From Sparassis latifolia (taxonomy: Eukaryota > Basidiomycota > Agaricomycetes > Polyporales > Sparassidaceae), in NCBI GenBank assembly GCA_018466975.1, contig CM031562.1:1240001-1304000 (forward strand): a DNA stretch of 64,000 nucleotides. The letters run 5' to 3'. The notes under the pieces were generated by a model that made no database searches, was not told where the DNA came from, and saw only the letters and a program-made list of their open reading frames with translations. The translations under genes were made by a program, and so were the position numbers. This document shows, piece after piece, positions 14,785 through 27,304 of this stretch (within the stretch, counting starts at the first letter, position 1; each line of letters begins with the position of its first letter).

Positions 14785-15003
14785 TGACGGAGGAGGCGCA
14801 GCACCGTCTCGAGCTGTTCGATCCCAACAAGCTCGAGTTGGAGGAGCAGAATGCGTTTCTTCAGGTGCGTATGTTACACTTTGATTTTTGTGCGCGACGG
14901 AGGAGGCTCAGCACTGTCTCGAACTGTTCAGTCCCAACAAGCTCGAGTCAGAGGAGCAGAATGTGTTTCTTCAGGTGCGTACGTTATGCTTTGATTTTCG
15001 TGC
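14785..15003 (+). repeat. Tandem duplication of an H+-ATPase exon end plus donor site
   Basis: Two adjacent units of roughly 107 bp both read from the EEAQ..L(E/S)EEQN segment through the exon end CAG and the GTGCGTA donor into the intron. They differ at several positions. The same two-unit arrangement is kept in copy B near 22,930-23,150, so the duplication predates the block copy. Confidence 0.75.
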
Positions 15004-16325
15004 GAGCACTCATTTCCGCTATTAGTTTCTGAGTTTCATGTGAAACCTGTTGTCCTGGGGTCATGGAGGCTGCCGCCTTGGTTGCCATCGCACTTTCAAA
15101 TGGTGAACACCAGCATCCTGACTGGCAAGATTTTGTCAGTATTGTCCTATTGCTTTTGGTCAAGGTGAAGGTCAAGCGGGATTGTACCTGGCAGGAGATC
15201 GAGTCCGCTGGACTTGTTTCAGGTAATATGGTTTCGTTTAAGCTTGGTGATATTGTACCAGCAGATTGTCGTCTGACGGAGGCATCAATGTCTCCATTGA
15301 TCAAGCTGCTCTCACCGGTGAGTCGCTGCCTCAGAGCAAGAAGACCAGCGACCAGTACTTTTCGTAAGTGATTGTAGTTTTGTCATGTCATGTGCTCTGC
15401 GTTGTCACCCACACTTCCATTAGGTGTTCTACATGTAAGCAGGGTGAGGCTGAAGGTGTGATCATCTTGACCAGTCCTAATACCTTCTTCGGTCACACGG
15501 TGTTGCTCATTGGCCAGGATGATGACACTACCAGACACTTGCAGAAGATTCTTGCCCAGATTGGATTATTCTGTCTTGTCGTTATTGGCATCTTCCTACT
15601 CGCCGAGATTTTCTGCTTGTACGCTGGCTTCAGTTTCCAGTACCATTGTGGTCTCAACAACATCTTGGTGCTCTTGATCGGTGGAATCGCAATTGCGATG
15701 CCTACGGTGCTGTTCATCACCCTCGCTGTCAGTGCTCAGCAGCTTGCAAAGTACAAGGCCATCATTATCTGTATCACTGCGATTGAAGAGCTGGCCACTG
15801 TCACCATCTTGTTCTCTGACAAGATGGGTACCCTCACTGTCAACAAGCTGACCATTGATTGCGAGACCATTTGTACCTATGGTCTTTTCTCTGTTGTACC
15901 TACGGTCCTGTCTTTGCTGAGGACGTCATTCTACTGTTGGCGTACACGTCATGCACAGAGAACCAGGATGCCATCGACACTTGCATCATCTTCGCCATTG
16001 GCAATCCATCTCGCGCTCGCACTGGTATCAAGCTCCTTGACTGCAAGCCTTTCAATCCCCTCAACAAACGTACCGAGATCATGTACCACGAGGAGTCGTC
16101 AAACAAGCTCAAGTGTGTCACCAAGGGTATGACTGGTATCATCATTGAGCTTTGCACGTGCAGCAAGACCGAGAAGATTGAGTCCAGGCCTGAGGCCAAT
16201 GTTGAGGAGTTGGTGAGTCGTGGTCTCCATACCTTGGCTGTCATGTATGAGGAGTTGGACAGCGAAGATCCCGAGGGTGAAGGTAATGCCTTCGAGCTTA
16301 TTGGTCTGCTCTCCATCTTTGACCC

Positions 16326-16330
16326 TCCCC
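16326..16330. other. Target-site duplication TCCCC (left)
   Basis: These five bases immediately precede the 5' LTR and are repeated right after the 3' LTR (29,507-29,511). Removing the element and one copy restores the H+-ATPase frame across the junction. Confidence 0.9.
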
Positions 16331-17147
16331 TGTCACAGGGGCCAGTCGTGCCACCGTACATCCGGTTCGTTATCTAGTGACTAGGCCTTCGCAAGGGCTC
16401 AAGTCAATCGTGAGGGGTCCGACCTCCAGTCACAGCGATGACCAGAGGTCGGCCCAGTGGAGCTGTCTTATGAACGCTTGGCCGCTGTCTGCGGACCAAG
16501 GTCGATCTGTCGCACAGATGTAGATGGTAAAACTGGTTGATGTGTAACCAGGACAAGATGGGGACTCCAGCTTGTCCTGTCGGTCTTATATACAAGTACA
16601 GGCGTCTGTCTACCTGTAATACTAGAACTACGATTGGTCCATCGGTATCAATACAAGGGCACAGGGTTCGTATACCTGTCCCACGGTCGTGAGAATGCTG
16701 AGTCAGTCATGACTCTGCGTGAGAGACAATCAGTCCATATGGAGATAAGGTCGTGCTGCAAAGACAAGGCAGCAGCGAGGTCGTCGTGCGTCTTGCGCAT
16801 GTATCAGGGTCTAGGGTCATGCCCATAAGGTTCGGTATCTGTATCATAAAGGTAAGGCAAAGGTGAGGCAAACATGCCTTTGTCGTGTGTGTGATAGGAA
16901 GTGCGTCCTAGGTCTGGATCTCGCACATGAGGTAAACATGCCTTGAGCATAAGGCACATATCATCAGATGATCAGGTAGATCCGTGCCGGATAGATAAGG
17001 GCGATGACCATGATGACATCATGATCATGTGGTCAGTGACGTCATTGTCACATGGTCAGTCTAGGCTCTGTGATGTCATTGTCACGTGATCGGTAAAGGT
17101 AGAGGCGGAAGTCGTCCGCGTGTTCCTCAGAGAGGAGCTTTGTAACA
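16331..17147. repeat. LTR, left copy (817 bp)
   Basis: It is the same length as the right LTR (28,690-29,506). By eye only about four base differences separate them (CACAGGG/CACGGGG, GCATAAGG/GCACAAGG, CATGATCATG/CATGGTCATG, CGGTAAAG/CGATAAAG) and no indels, so the insertion is young. Confidence 0.92.
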
Positions 17148-17421
17148 TCAGCTCCCATTCAGGTTTTCAATTCCCTGGATTGAAGTCGTCAAGAAAGTCG
17201 GTCGGGAAATGGAATGGAGAAATTCCATGTATCGTTGTTCATCGTGTCATGTCATTGCATGATTCTGGGTAAATCAGAGGCGGAAAATGAAAAAAATTGA
17301 CCTGGGTGTTAATCCAGCTTCGCAAACTTCGTTTTGCTTGTCGCTCGCATCCCTTTAGGATTGCTCGCTCCAACTGCAAGTCTTCTGTTCGTCTTCTTCT
17401 CATAAGCTATTCAGCTATGTT

Positions 17422-17612
17422 CATCGTCTTCCATTAGTCTTGTTTCTTTGTGCTTTCGCACAGTGACCGGTCAACTCGTGTTGCCCATCGTCTTCCATTA
17501 GTCTTGTTTCTTTGTGCTTTCGCACAGTGACCGGTCAACTCGTGTTGCCCATCGTCTTCCATTAGTCTTGTTTCTTTGTGCTTTCGCACAGTGAATGGTT
17601 AACTCGCGTTGC
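17422..17612. repeat. 64-bp tandem repeat, three units
   Basis: CATCGTCTTCCATTAGTC begins at 17,422, 17,486 and 17,550. Each unit ends with a CAACTCG(T/C)GTTGCC block. It lies in the LTR element interior. Confidence 0.85.
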
Positions 17613-17980
17613 CCATTCTTCCCTACTACTACCCCGGCCTAAAAATCAGGAGGGCTCATAGTGTAGCGATGTCTTCAAAAATTCGCAAGATGGAAAGAGA
17701 ATGCGGTGGAAGGGAGGAGGGGGGGAAAAAATTTGCCCTTGTGGGAGGGTTCCTCGTCCTCAATTACTCTTGTCGTTCCTCGACTCCGCTCGTCACTCCT
17801 CGATTCCATTCGTTCCTCGTCACCCGGGCACTCGGGCTCATTCCTTTGGCTCGGATATGCATCCTCGCCTACTATCCCCTATCAGCTCCCATTCAAAAAA
17901 ACCAAATACCCTGGATTTGAAACCGATCAAAACAGGTAACAAATCGTAAAAAAAAAATGAAGGAGGTGGGCAGCAAGGGT

Positions 17981-18118
17981 CTTCTAGTTTCTAGTCATTG
18001 CGGACAAGTATCGTCTTCTAGTTTTAAGTCATTACGGACATGTATTCGTCTTCTAGTTTTAAGTCATTGCGGACAAATATCATCTTCTAGTTTTAAGTCA
18101 TTACGGACATGTATCGTG
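17981..18118. repeat. About 35-bp tandem repeat, four units
   Basis: CTTCTAGTTT..AGTCATT(G/A)CGGACA begins at 17,981, 18,014, 18,050 and 18,084. It is internal to the LTR element. Confidence 0.8.
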
Positions 18119-19194
18119 GTTGGCTGGTCATCGTCAATGCCAGCATGGTTAATCGTCTTCTGGTGAGCGATAGCTCCCATTCAGGTTTCATGTCTTCGAT
18201 GTTTCTAATCATCGGGATAATTGTGGCCTTATCTTGGGTTGATGCCGCACTTTGTCGGTTATCTCCCTTCACATTCCGTGAATGCCATAATCCTGCCTTT
18301 CAGCTTTCATCAAGGTCGTTCGTCCTTCTGATAACCTTTCTGTACCCCGGGTATCTCGCCCTACTAGGTGTTCTCAGCAAAGGTTCAGATCAAATATCCA
18401 ATGGTAAGCGATAGCTCCCATTTACGTTTCATGTCCGGTTCATGTCTTCATCATTAAAGTACCCTGGCCTAGGTTTGAACTACCCCGGCCTAGCGTGATA
18501 CTTCATCGAATATTTCATGTCGGGTCTTATCGTGTGTTGGTGTCGAATAGAATCGACTACCTCCATCCATATTCCATGGATGCCCTATTCATCGCGGTGT
18601 CGTATGTCGTGTTCGTCTGTTTGTTAAGTTCGTTTGTCCAGATGATGAGACAACAGTCTACATCAAATCCAAGGATCGGCCGTGATCCAGTATCCTTTCT
18701 ATCCATGGGGAACTACCCCGCACATGTCATCGAAAGTGCCATATCAAAGGCTGTCGTTTGCAGTAAGTTCGTCCATTGAGATCTGTCTGATCGTCAAGGA
18801 ATCCTAGACCTGTTTAGGCATCTAGCGTCGAGTGTTGTTATCATGGTGGTCAACAAAGGACCGTCTGGGACTTCCAGACATCTTCAAATCAGATCGTGAG
18901 TCATGTCTGTCTGATCATGCTCAAGTCTTTATCGTGGTCAACAAAGGTTTCAATATCAAAGGACCATTAGGAGTTTCCTAATATCGGTTCTTCGTCGTTC
19001 ATTTGTTAAGTTCGGGAATTGGAGTGTCATATACTGTTAACTCCAAGTAAGTTTGGTATGGATCGTTCTTCGGAGAGCCAGGATCCGTCTTCTGTGAACC
19101 TTTTACTATGATCTTTTGTTATTCAGTTCCATCATCAGGCTAATCATCGTCGAGAGCTGTGATCCTTGACGGTCATCGTTCAGATCCTATATAC
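18119..19194. other. Non-coding interior of the LTR element
   Basis: No open frame with a recognisable domain is seen. The word GCTCCCATTCAGG or near variants recur at about 17,150, 18,173, 18,414, 27,484 and 27,830, scattered through the interior. Confidence 0.5.
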
Positions 19195-19609
19195 AGCGGC
19201 AGCATGGTGGTTATCAAATTGTTCGCGATAGCCGACAATGGTAGAGGCGCGTGTTCTGTAGTTTTGTCAGAATGCGATGCAAGCAGCAGTCGATTTTTGC
19301 TGTATGGTCGACCTCGAGAGACGGTGTTGCGAAACGCGCCACGCGTTACGATCTACATGACCGCAGAAATCCTTCCGCGTCACGGTCACGACCAGTTACT
19401 CACCGCCACCGCGCGAAACCTCGCCACCTCGCCTCGCCGGCACGGCAATGGCGATCGCCAGGGTGGCGAGCTCCCCTTCTGCTGGCGATACCTGGCGAAA
19501 CCCAGAGGCTGCGGCTTGTAGTCTAGATATTCGTACTACTGGACTGTGTAGAACCGTAGATACTGCAAGGCTAGAACCTCCTCCTAATCACACACAAGGC
19601 ATCGCTGTC

Positions 19610-20375
19610 CATGCCGCACAGAAGCACCCCGGCGGACGTCCTCCTGAGTCCGTTGTTGATGAGAACTTCACCAAAGAAGGCAACAGTGGCGATCCGACAA
19701 CAAGACGATGGCAGATGAAATGTAATTACCGTCAAACTGTTCTCGAGCATCGTGACGTGCGGTGCCTGGCATCTAAAGGCGAAGCCTGAGAACTGTGCCA
19801 ATGTTCCGGAGCATTCACAAGGCTGCCCTTACTTGCACCATTGGACAAAGGCGATTGGGGAGTCTGGAGGTGTTTGAGGGAGAGAATGCCAATCATCCAA
19901 TCAACATCATGAAGATGGGCCAATGAGCAAACAGCAGAAGTGACTTGTTAGGAAAAATTGGTCCCACTGGAAAGATAAACACTGACTCTTTGCAGATCGG
20001 AAGTAATGACCACGCAGAAATGGAGTAGAGGTCAAACAGTCACCTCTTTTGTGCAGAATCACTCCGCATGCCTCATGGGAAGTTCAGCGTTTCTTGGAGT
20101 AAGGTAGCCTGGACAGATTTCTATCCACTCAAACACTGCATTCTCTGCATCCGGAGAACCCATTCTTCGGGAAATGGATCCACAAAGTGTCCGACCTTGC
20201 TATACTCCGCAAAAGCCGGATATGTCGGTTGGAGCACTTTCCCGCAAGAAGAAGCACGGATAACAATGTTGGACCGAGAGCACTGGGGCTGGAAAGTACG
20301 ACTTACCTTTTTCTCATTGATGGTTGGGAAGATCACTTCAGGGTACTCTTTCTGACCTAGCTCTAGCTTCAACAT
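19610..20375 (+). pseudogene. hAT transposase fragment, copy B
   Basis: This is the counterpart of 11,394-12,150, with extra frameshifts. QMKCNYRQTVLEHRDVRC and EEARITMLDREH are still readable in separate frames. Confidence 0.55.
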
Positions 20376-21539
20376 AATCTATTGTGTAGTGGGCTAAGAG
20401 CTCTCTCAGGTGTCAGACAGACTATGGTACCAATACATGTCCCAGGGCATTATATGATTACCAGGCAAAGGCAGGGCAAAGGCAGGTCCAATTTACACAA
20501 TTATCATATGGGATGTCCTATAGTACTAGGGCATCATATTTATATCTCAGTGTCACTGATTGTCCCATATACAGGGGTACATATGTGAATGTCCCCACTC
20601 ATTATTAGTAAAAGATGTATTTTCAGGTTATCAGATATAGTTTTTTACTTGTTCTACAATCATATTGTATATAAGCTCTAATTATAAAACAGTGACTATA
20701 GTAATATAAACAAGCACTTATTTGCATATTATATAAGGGTGGAATCTCCATTTTAATGTAGACATCCTACTAAGATGCAATTTACAGATATTTAGTCTTC
20801 ATAGCCTGAAGTTTTCTATTAAACTACTATAATTATCTAGATATTTATACTAACAGTTGAATTAGTAAGGTTTAAGAGTGACAGGTCCTTACATTTGGGA
20901 TATCTCATCACATACATCAGAAATCACTTTTTCCCTCGAGACATCGTGGAGGAAAGTCAATCTTTCCCCATGCGATGTCTCGTAGTGATCAAGGGGGCCT
21001 CGAGCAACTCAGGGTCGACATATGAGATTGCACAACTCCCAGGTGTCCGAAAGCATTTCAGATGCTCTCCCAGTGCATCCACTTAATTTTACACCCATGT
21101 TAAGTTTAAGCCTCTATACTATCAATACCTAGGTATCTACTTGCATCAGAGGTCATGCAGGGTGCCATGCACTGCCATCAAGAATGACGCACTTAACGTG
21201 AAGTAAGGCAGTCTGAGGACAGACAGGCACCATGCTCGAGTGCGAGCACAACGCCGAGATGCCACATCACGACTAGCCAGAGCATCGTGGTCCGCATCAT
21301 CGGAGATGTGGTGAACTTGTAAGGGCATCATGGTGAACACCAGTAGGTCAGAAATAAACCCATGCCGAACAGGAACGTGAATATGAGCTAGAATGGAGAA
21401 TGAGAGTGGTATCAGAGAGAGAGAGTATGGTTGTGCTACATAGCAATGACAGCGGACGTTTTATGTAGTTGGGCAGCACGCAGGGCACATGAGCAGAGAT
21501 GGCGGGCACGCATCGCGCTGCTCACACCTCCATCTTCAT
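20376..21539. other. AT-rich spacer, copy B
   Basis: This is the counterpart of 12,151-13,330. No gene is seen. Confidence 0.4.
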
Positions 21540-22480
21540 CGCGACGAAGCCGCGACGAAGCGAGCACGACATTCGTGGCACCACATCGCGGACGACGGCG
21601 GGCATGCGCCCTCCTCTTCACCCTCTTGGATGGGCAAGTGAGACGAAGGCTGTGTGCACAAGATGGTAGCGGGGAGTCAGTCGAGAGGCACCCGCATCAA
21701 TGCAATATAAAGACACAGAAAAGGCCCACTCGAATGGTGGAGGTAGATGGTAGGGCAGCGAGATGGTGGTGGGAGAGGTCCAGGAGAGAGGTCGAGGGAA
21801 CCACACCATGCTTGAGCTGGCGCAACGAGCCCGCGCATCACGTCATGAAGATGCGAGCCGCGGTCTCTTCTTTTCGTGCCCTCTGACCCGCGAGTATGGA
21901 TCTGCGGTGGGCCCAGGGGACGCACGGACGGCGGAGATGAAGCCGGAAACCAGGCGCCGCGGTTGGTAAGCACGATGCCCGCGCCATGTCGCGATATGTG
22001 GCGGTATCCTCCTGCCTCGGGATGGGCGTAGGTGGACGGTAACGACGGGACGCGACAGCGAAGTGGGAATCAGGAAACCAGGCTGCTCGTAAGCATTGGT
22101 CGCGCTACATCGTACGGACGCAGCACGCCGTTTTCCCTTCACTTTGGCGTGGGCGAGGCGATCATGCCTTACGGGACGCGGAGATGGTGGCAGGGGAATT
22201 GGGAAACCAGGCGCCATGCTCGAGCGAAGAGCGATCACCGCGTGCACGCCAGAATGAGACAGAGCACGCATCTCCTCCCCTTCGCACTTCTCTTGATGGT
22301 GAGAGGCGGACGGGGCCTGAGAGGCGAGACGGCGGTGAGGAAATCGAGGAACTAGCGCCGCGGTTACACTGAGCACGACATGCCCACGCCCCATGTCATG
22401 AAGACATGGAGCGCCAACACCTCTTTTTCGCACCCTTCGACGGGCGCAGGTGGGACAGGCCCAGGGGATGCGATGGCAGA
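21540..22480. repeat. Minisatellite, copy B
   Basis: This is a degraded version of the 148-bp-period array at 13,340-14,330. The unit boundaries are blurred by many indels. Confidence 0.65.
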
Positions 22481-22839
22481 GTAGGGAGCTGGCACCTCGT
22501 GGTGCATGCAGCTGGATCCAGAATACCACCGAGCATGTCAGCACACCGCCGGCATTGTAGTTAGTAGGCCATAATAAAAGCAGAAGCGACAGTACCTCGG
22601 CTGCCTTGTCCATCCATCCGAAAAGCCCATCCATCATTGGAGTGTACTGCGAGAGGCTGAAGGATTCTAGCAACTTCGGACAGCTGTCCAAAGTTCCAAA
22701 TGCGGAAGAGCAGGAATATGCACAAACAAAGAAGTTAGTTTTTCCATTGACCTGCTCCAGTTGTATTTGACGCTGCAGATGCTATGGTGTCTAATGTACA
22801 GACCTGTTGCATTCCCTGCATTCTCAGATCCAATTACGC

Positions 22840-24466
22840 CGAGGACTTTTATGGACAAGGAGAAAGTTGATCCCAGACAACCAATGGTGAGGATGTATTC
22901 AGTTCCTCCAGTGCGATGACAATGGGCCAACGACGAAGGAGGCGCAGCACTGCTCTCAGCTGTTCAATCCCCAACAAGCTCGAAGCCGAGGAGCAGAATG
23001 CGCTTTTCAGGTGCGAGTGTTAGCACTTTGATTTTTGTGCGCGACGGAGGAGGCTCAGCACTGTCTCTAACCCGTTCAGTCCCAACAAGCTCGAAGTCAG
23101 AGGAGCAGAACAAAGCCTTCTTTTCAGGTAGCGTGACGCTATGCTTTGATTTCTTTTCGTAAGGAGCACTACCGCATATTTCTGAGTTTCATGTGAAACC
23201 TGTTGTCCTGGGGTCATGGAGGTTGCCGCCTTGCTGCCATCGACTTTCAAATTTGGCGAATAATTACATCCTGACTGGCAAGATTTTTGTCAGTATTGTC
23301 CTATTGTTTTTGTCACAAGGAAGGTCAAGCGACAAAATCGTAGGAGATCAGTCCGGGCTTTAATTGTTTCGGTAATATGGTTTCTGTTTATGATACTGTA
23401 CCAGCAGATTGCTCGCTCGACTCGAGGCATCAATGTCTCCATTGATCAAGCTGTTTCACCGGGTGAGTCGCTGCCTCAGAGCAAGAAGACCAGCGACCAG
23501 TACTTTTCGTGAAGGGATTGTAGTTTGACATGTCATGTGTTTTGCGTCACAACACTACTTCCATTAGGTGTTCTACATGTAAGCAGGGTGAGTATGAAGG
23601 GTGTGATCATCTCACCAGTCCTAATACCTTCTTCGGTCACACGGTGTTGCCTTATTGGCCAGGATGATGACACTACCAGACACTTGCAGAAGATTCTGCC
23701 TAGATCGTGATTATCTCTGTCTTACCGCATGCATCTTCACTGCTGAAAGATTTTCTGCTTGTACGCTGGCTTCAGTTTGTGCACTATCAGTGGTCTCCAA
23801 CAACATCTTGGTGCTCTTGATCGGTGGAATCGCACTGCTATGCTCACGTGCGTTGTTCATCACCTCGCTGCCGTGCTCAGCAGCTTGCGGTGTGCGCGCC
23901 ATCATTATCTGTATCATCGCGATTGGAAGAGTTGGCCACTGTCACCATCTTCGTTTCTCTGACAAGATATACCTCACCGTCAACAAGTCGATTCATCACT
24001 ATAGACCATTTTGTACCATGGTCTTTTCTCTGTTGTACCCACGGTCCTGTCTTGCCGATGATCATTCACGTTGATGTATTACGCCGCACAGAGAACCAGG
24101 TGACAAACAATTGCACACTGCATCATCTTCGCCATTGGCAATCCATCTCGCGCCAGACTGGTATCAAGCTCCTTGACTGTGCTCAATCCCCCTCAACAAA
24201 CGCATTCTAGATCATGTACCACGAGAGTCGCCAAACAAGCCGCGTGTCACCGCTGTATGACTGGTATCATCATCGAAAGCCAGTGTAATGCGCAGCAGCA
24301 AGACCGTAGAAGATCGAGTCCATACCTGAGGCCAATGTTGGAGGAAGTCAAAGTAGTCGTGTCTCCATACCTTGGGCTGTCATGTAGCGCAGGAGTTGGA
24401 CAGCAGATCCCGAGGTAAAGGTAATGCCTTCGAGCCATTAGCTCGCTCTCCATCTTTGACCCTCCC
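22840..24466 (+). pseudogene. H+-ATPase pseudogene segment, copy B
   Basis: This is the counterpart of 14,690-16,330. It shares the older lesions of copy A (in-frame TGA after SFM, tandem exon unit) and adds many new frameshifts. It ends at the same LTR boundary (GACCCTCCCC). Confidence 0.75.
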
Positions 24467-25284
24467 CGTCGCCAGGCCAGTCGCGCCACCGCATATCCTG
24501 CTCGCTATCTAGTGATCAGGCCTTCGCAAGCGGCTCAAGTCGATCGTGAGGGGTCCGACCCTCCAGTCGCCAGCCGCACGCATCTCAGAGGTCGCCCAGC
24601 AGCTGTCTTATTTAACGCCACGCCGTTCGCGACCAAGGTTTCCATCTGCTCTTACGATGTAGATGGTAAAACTGGTTGATGTAAAATCCGGTGACAAGAT
24701 GTACTCCAGCTTGTCTTGTCGGTCTTATGCAAAGTACAGGCTGCCTGTCTACCTGTAATACTAACTACGATTGGTCCATCGTATCAACAAGGCGCGCGCT
24801 GTGGCTCGATACCTGTCCTGCACGGTCGTGAGAATGCTGAGTCAGCCATGACTTGGCGCGGAGAGACAATCAGTCCATATGGAGATAAGGTCATAAGGCA
24901 AAGACAAGGCAGCAGCGTAGGTCGCCGTAAGCGCTCATGCGTATTTGCGTCAGGGTCATGCCCGGCAAGGTTCGTATCTGTATCAGCAAAGGTAAGGCAG
25001 CGAGGCAAACATGCCTTTGTCGTGACAGGAAGTGCTGGCCCTAGGTCTGATCTCTCGTGACATGAGGTAAACATGCCTGAGCATAAGGCACATATCATCA
25101 GATGATCAGGCAGATCCGGTGCCGATAGATAGTGCATGACGACTACGATGACATCACGATCATGCGGTCAGTGACGCCATTGTCACATGGTCAGTCTAGG
25201 CTCTGTGGGATGTCATTGTCACGTGATCGGTGAAGGTAGAGGCGAAGTCGTCCGCGTGTCTTCAGAGAGTGTAGCTTTGTAAAT
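24467..25284. repeat. LTR copy inside block B, degraded
   Basis: It aligns over its whole length to the 817-bp LTRs but with dozens of substitutions and indels, far more than separate the two outer LTRs. Confidence 0.8.
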
Positions 25285-27304
25285 ATCAGCTCTCATTCAG
25301 GTTTTCACCCCTCATCAAGTCACAAGAAGTCGGTCGAAATGGAATGGAGAAATTCCATGTATCGTTGTTCATCGTACTACGTCATTGCATGATTCTGCAA
25401 ATCAGAGGCTGGAAAATGAAAAAATTGACCTGGGTGTTAATCCAGCCGCGAACCGTTGTTGTCGCCGTGATCCCTTTACAGGATTGCTCCGCTCTCCAAC
25501 TGCAAGTTCTGTTCGCCTTCTCTCATAAGCTATTCAGCTGGCGTTCACGCCCATTAGTCTTGTTTCTTTGTGTTCAAGACAGTGACCGGTCAACTCGTGC
25601 TGCCCATCGCCTTCCATGGTCTTGTTTTTGTGTTACATTGCGACCGGCCAACTCGTACGCTTCATCGCCTTCATTATCTTGTTTCTTTGTGTTCGCAGAC
25701 AGTGAATGGTTAACTGCTGCTGCCCATCTACTACCACCCAACAAAATTGAGGCATAGTATATACACAAAATGCAAGATGGAAAGAGAATGCTATGGAAGC
25801 GGTGAGGGGAAAATTTGCCCTTGTGGAGTGGTTCTCGTTCACTACTCTTTGTCGTTTCTAATTCGCCACACTCGACCGGCCTGCTCGCCACCCGGGCACT
25901 GGTTCATTTTGCTCGGATATGCATCCTCGCCTACTATCCCCATCAGCTCCTCATTCAAAAAATTAAATACCCTGGATTTGAAACCGATCAAAACAGGTAA
26001 CAAATCGTAAAAATGAGAAGGAGTGTGTGCAGGTCTTCTAGTTTCTAGTCATGCGACAAGTATCGCCTTCTAGTTTTAAGTCATTACTGGACATGTATTC
26101 GCTTTGGGGTTTTAAGTCATTATGACAAATATCATTCCTAGTTTAAGTCATTACGACATGTATCGGTTATTGGTCATCGTCAATGCCAGTATGGTTAACG
26201 TTTCAGTGAGCTTATAGCTCCCATTCAGGTTTTCATGTCTTGACATTTAATCATCGGGATAATTGTGGCCTTATCTTGGGTTGATGCCCAATTTTTGTCG
26301 CGGTTATCTCCTTCATCTGAATGCCATAAACCTGCCTTTCAGCTTTCATCAAGGTCGTCATTCTTCTGATACCTTTTCTTGTACCCCGTATCTCGCCCCG
26401 CCAGGTGTTCTCGTAGCAGCGTTCAGATCAAATATCCAAATGGTGCTTATATTCCATTTACGCCATGTCCGGCTCATGTCTTCATCATTAAAGCATTCCT
26501 TGGCCTAGTTTGAACCACTCGCCTAGCGTGATACTTCATCTGGTCATTTTACGCCGGGTCTTATCGCAGAATATGGTCGTATCGTAATCGATTACCTCCA
26601 TCCATATTCTGGCGCATGCCCTATCTGATCGCGGTGTCGTGATGTCGCGTTCGCCTGTTTGTTGGTTCGCTTGTCCAGATGACGCAGGACAACAGCTTAC
26701 ATCAAATCCAGCGATCGCCGTGATCCAGTATCCTATCCATGGGGAACTACCGCACATGTCATCGAAAGTGCCATCAGCGCTGTCGCTTGCAGTAAGTCTA
26801 CGGAATTCGTCTGATCGCCAAGGAATCCTAGGACCCGTTTAGCATCTAGCGCCGAGTGCTGGGTTATCATGGTGGTCAACAATAATCGCCTGGGATTTCC
26901 GTATTGTCTTCACCGATCGTGAGTCATGTCTGTCCGATCATGCTCGTGCCTTTATCGTATGTCAGCCACCACAGGAAGCCTTCATCGCGTCGCTCATCGG
27001 GAATTTGGAAAGTGTCATATACCGTTAACTCCAAGTCGTTTCTGACGTGATCTTTGTTAAGTTCCATCATCAGGCTAATCATCGCCATCGAACTCTTCGG
27101 CCTGTCGCAGATATCATTGGTTTATACGGAGCTATGATTCTGCTCTTCTGTCAGAACCTTTTACTATGCTTGGCCCGTTCATCCAGGTTCAGTTTCTTTA
27201 TCGCCGAGAGCTGTGATCGACGGGTCATCGCTCAGATCCTTTTGTTACATCAGGATCTTCTTCGGATTGTCGTTTCTTTAACGCCGAGCCTTCTTTCGGT
27301 TGCG
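25285..27304. other. LTR-element interior, copy B and junction
   Basis: This is a noisy copy of 17,148-19,190, followed at about 27,240 by interior sequence unique to this side. It is non-coding. Confidence 0.5.

Larger units (their letters stand above)
14670..16330 (+). pseudogene. Plasma-membrane P-type H+-ATPase pseudogene, 5' segment
   Basis: Translated pieces follow the order of the fungal proton pump Pma1: VDLETIIMEDVFRLLQ, then EEAQHRLELFDPNKLE. Next come a membrane segment ([13 protein letters not shown]), [23 protein letters not shown], the [10 protein letters not shown] loop, ILVLLIGGIAIAMPTVL, the phosphorylation site and the nucleotide-binding domain to GLLSIFDPP. Lesions: an in-frame TGA at 15,041-15,043 where the family has Trp, an extra base just after it, a one-base loss near 15,283, and the phosphorylation motif read as SDKMGTLT instead of SDKTGTLT (Asp codon at 15,818). 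Exon-intron structure is still visible, so this is not a retrocopy. It is interrupted by an LTR element and resumes at 29,507. Confidence 0.9.
10987..19190. repeat. 8.2-kb duplicated block, copy A
   Basis: This block starts inside the first coding exon of the Sos7-like gene and runs through its promoter, a hAT fragment, a minisatellite, the H+-ATPase pseudogene, the 5' LTR (16,331-17,147) and about 2 kb of the LTR element interior. The same order of segments recurs at 19,195-27,240. Copy A is the cleaner copy: open frames and short repeats are longer and more regular in it. Confidence 0.85.
19195..27240. repeat. Duplicated block, copy B (noisy)
   Basis: The segment order matches 10,987-19,190, but there are very many single-base and few-base insertions, deletions and substitutions. 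It starts at AGCGGCAGCATGG, matching 10,987 in the Sos7-like exon, directly after LTR-element interior. It ends at about 27,240, where sequence continues into element interior not present in copy A. It includes copies of the hAT fragment, minisatellite, H+-ATPase piece, an LTR and element interior. Near 27,060-27,190 it has about 130 bp that copy A lacks. Confidence 0.85.
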
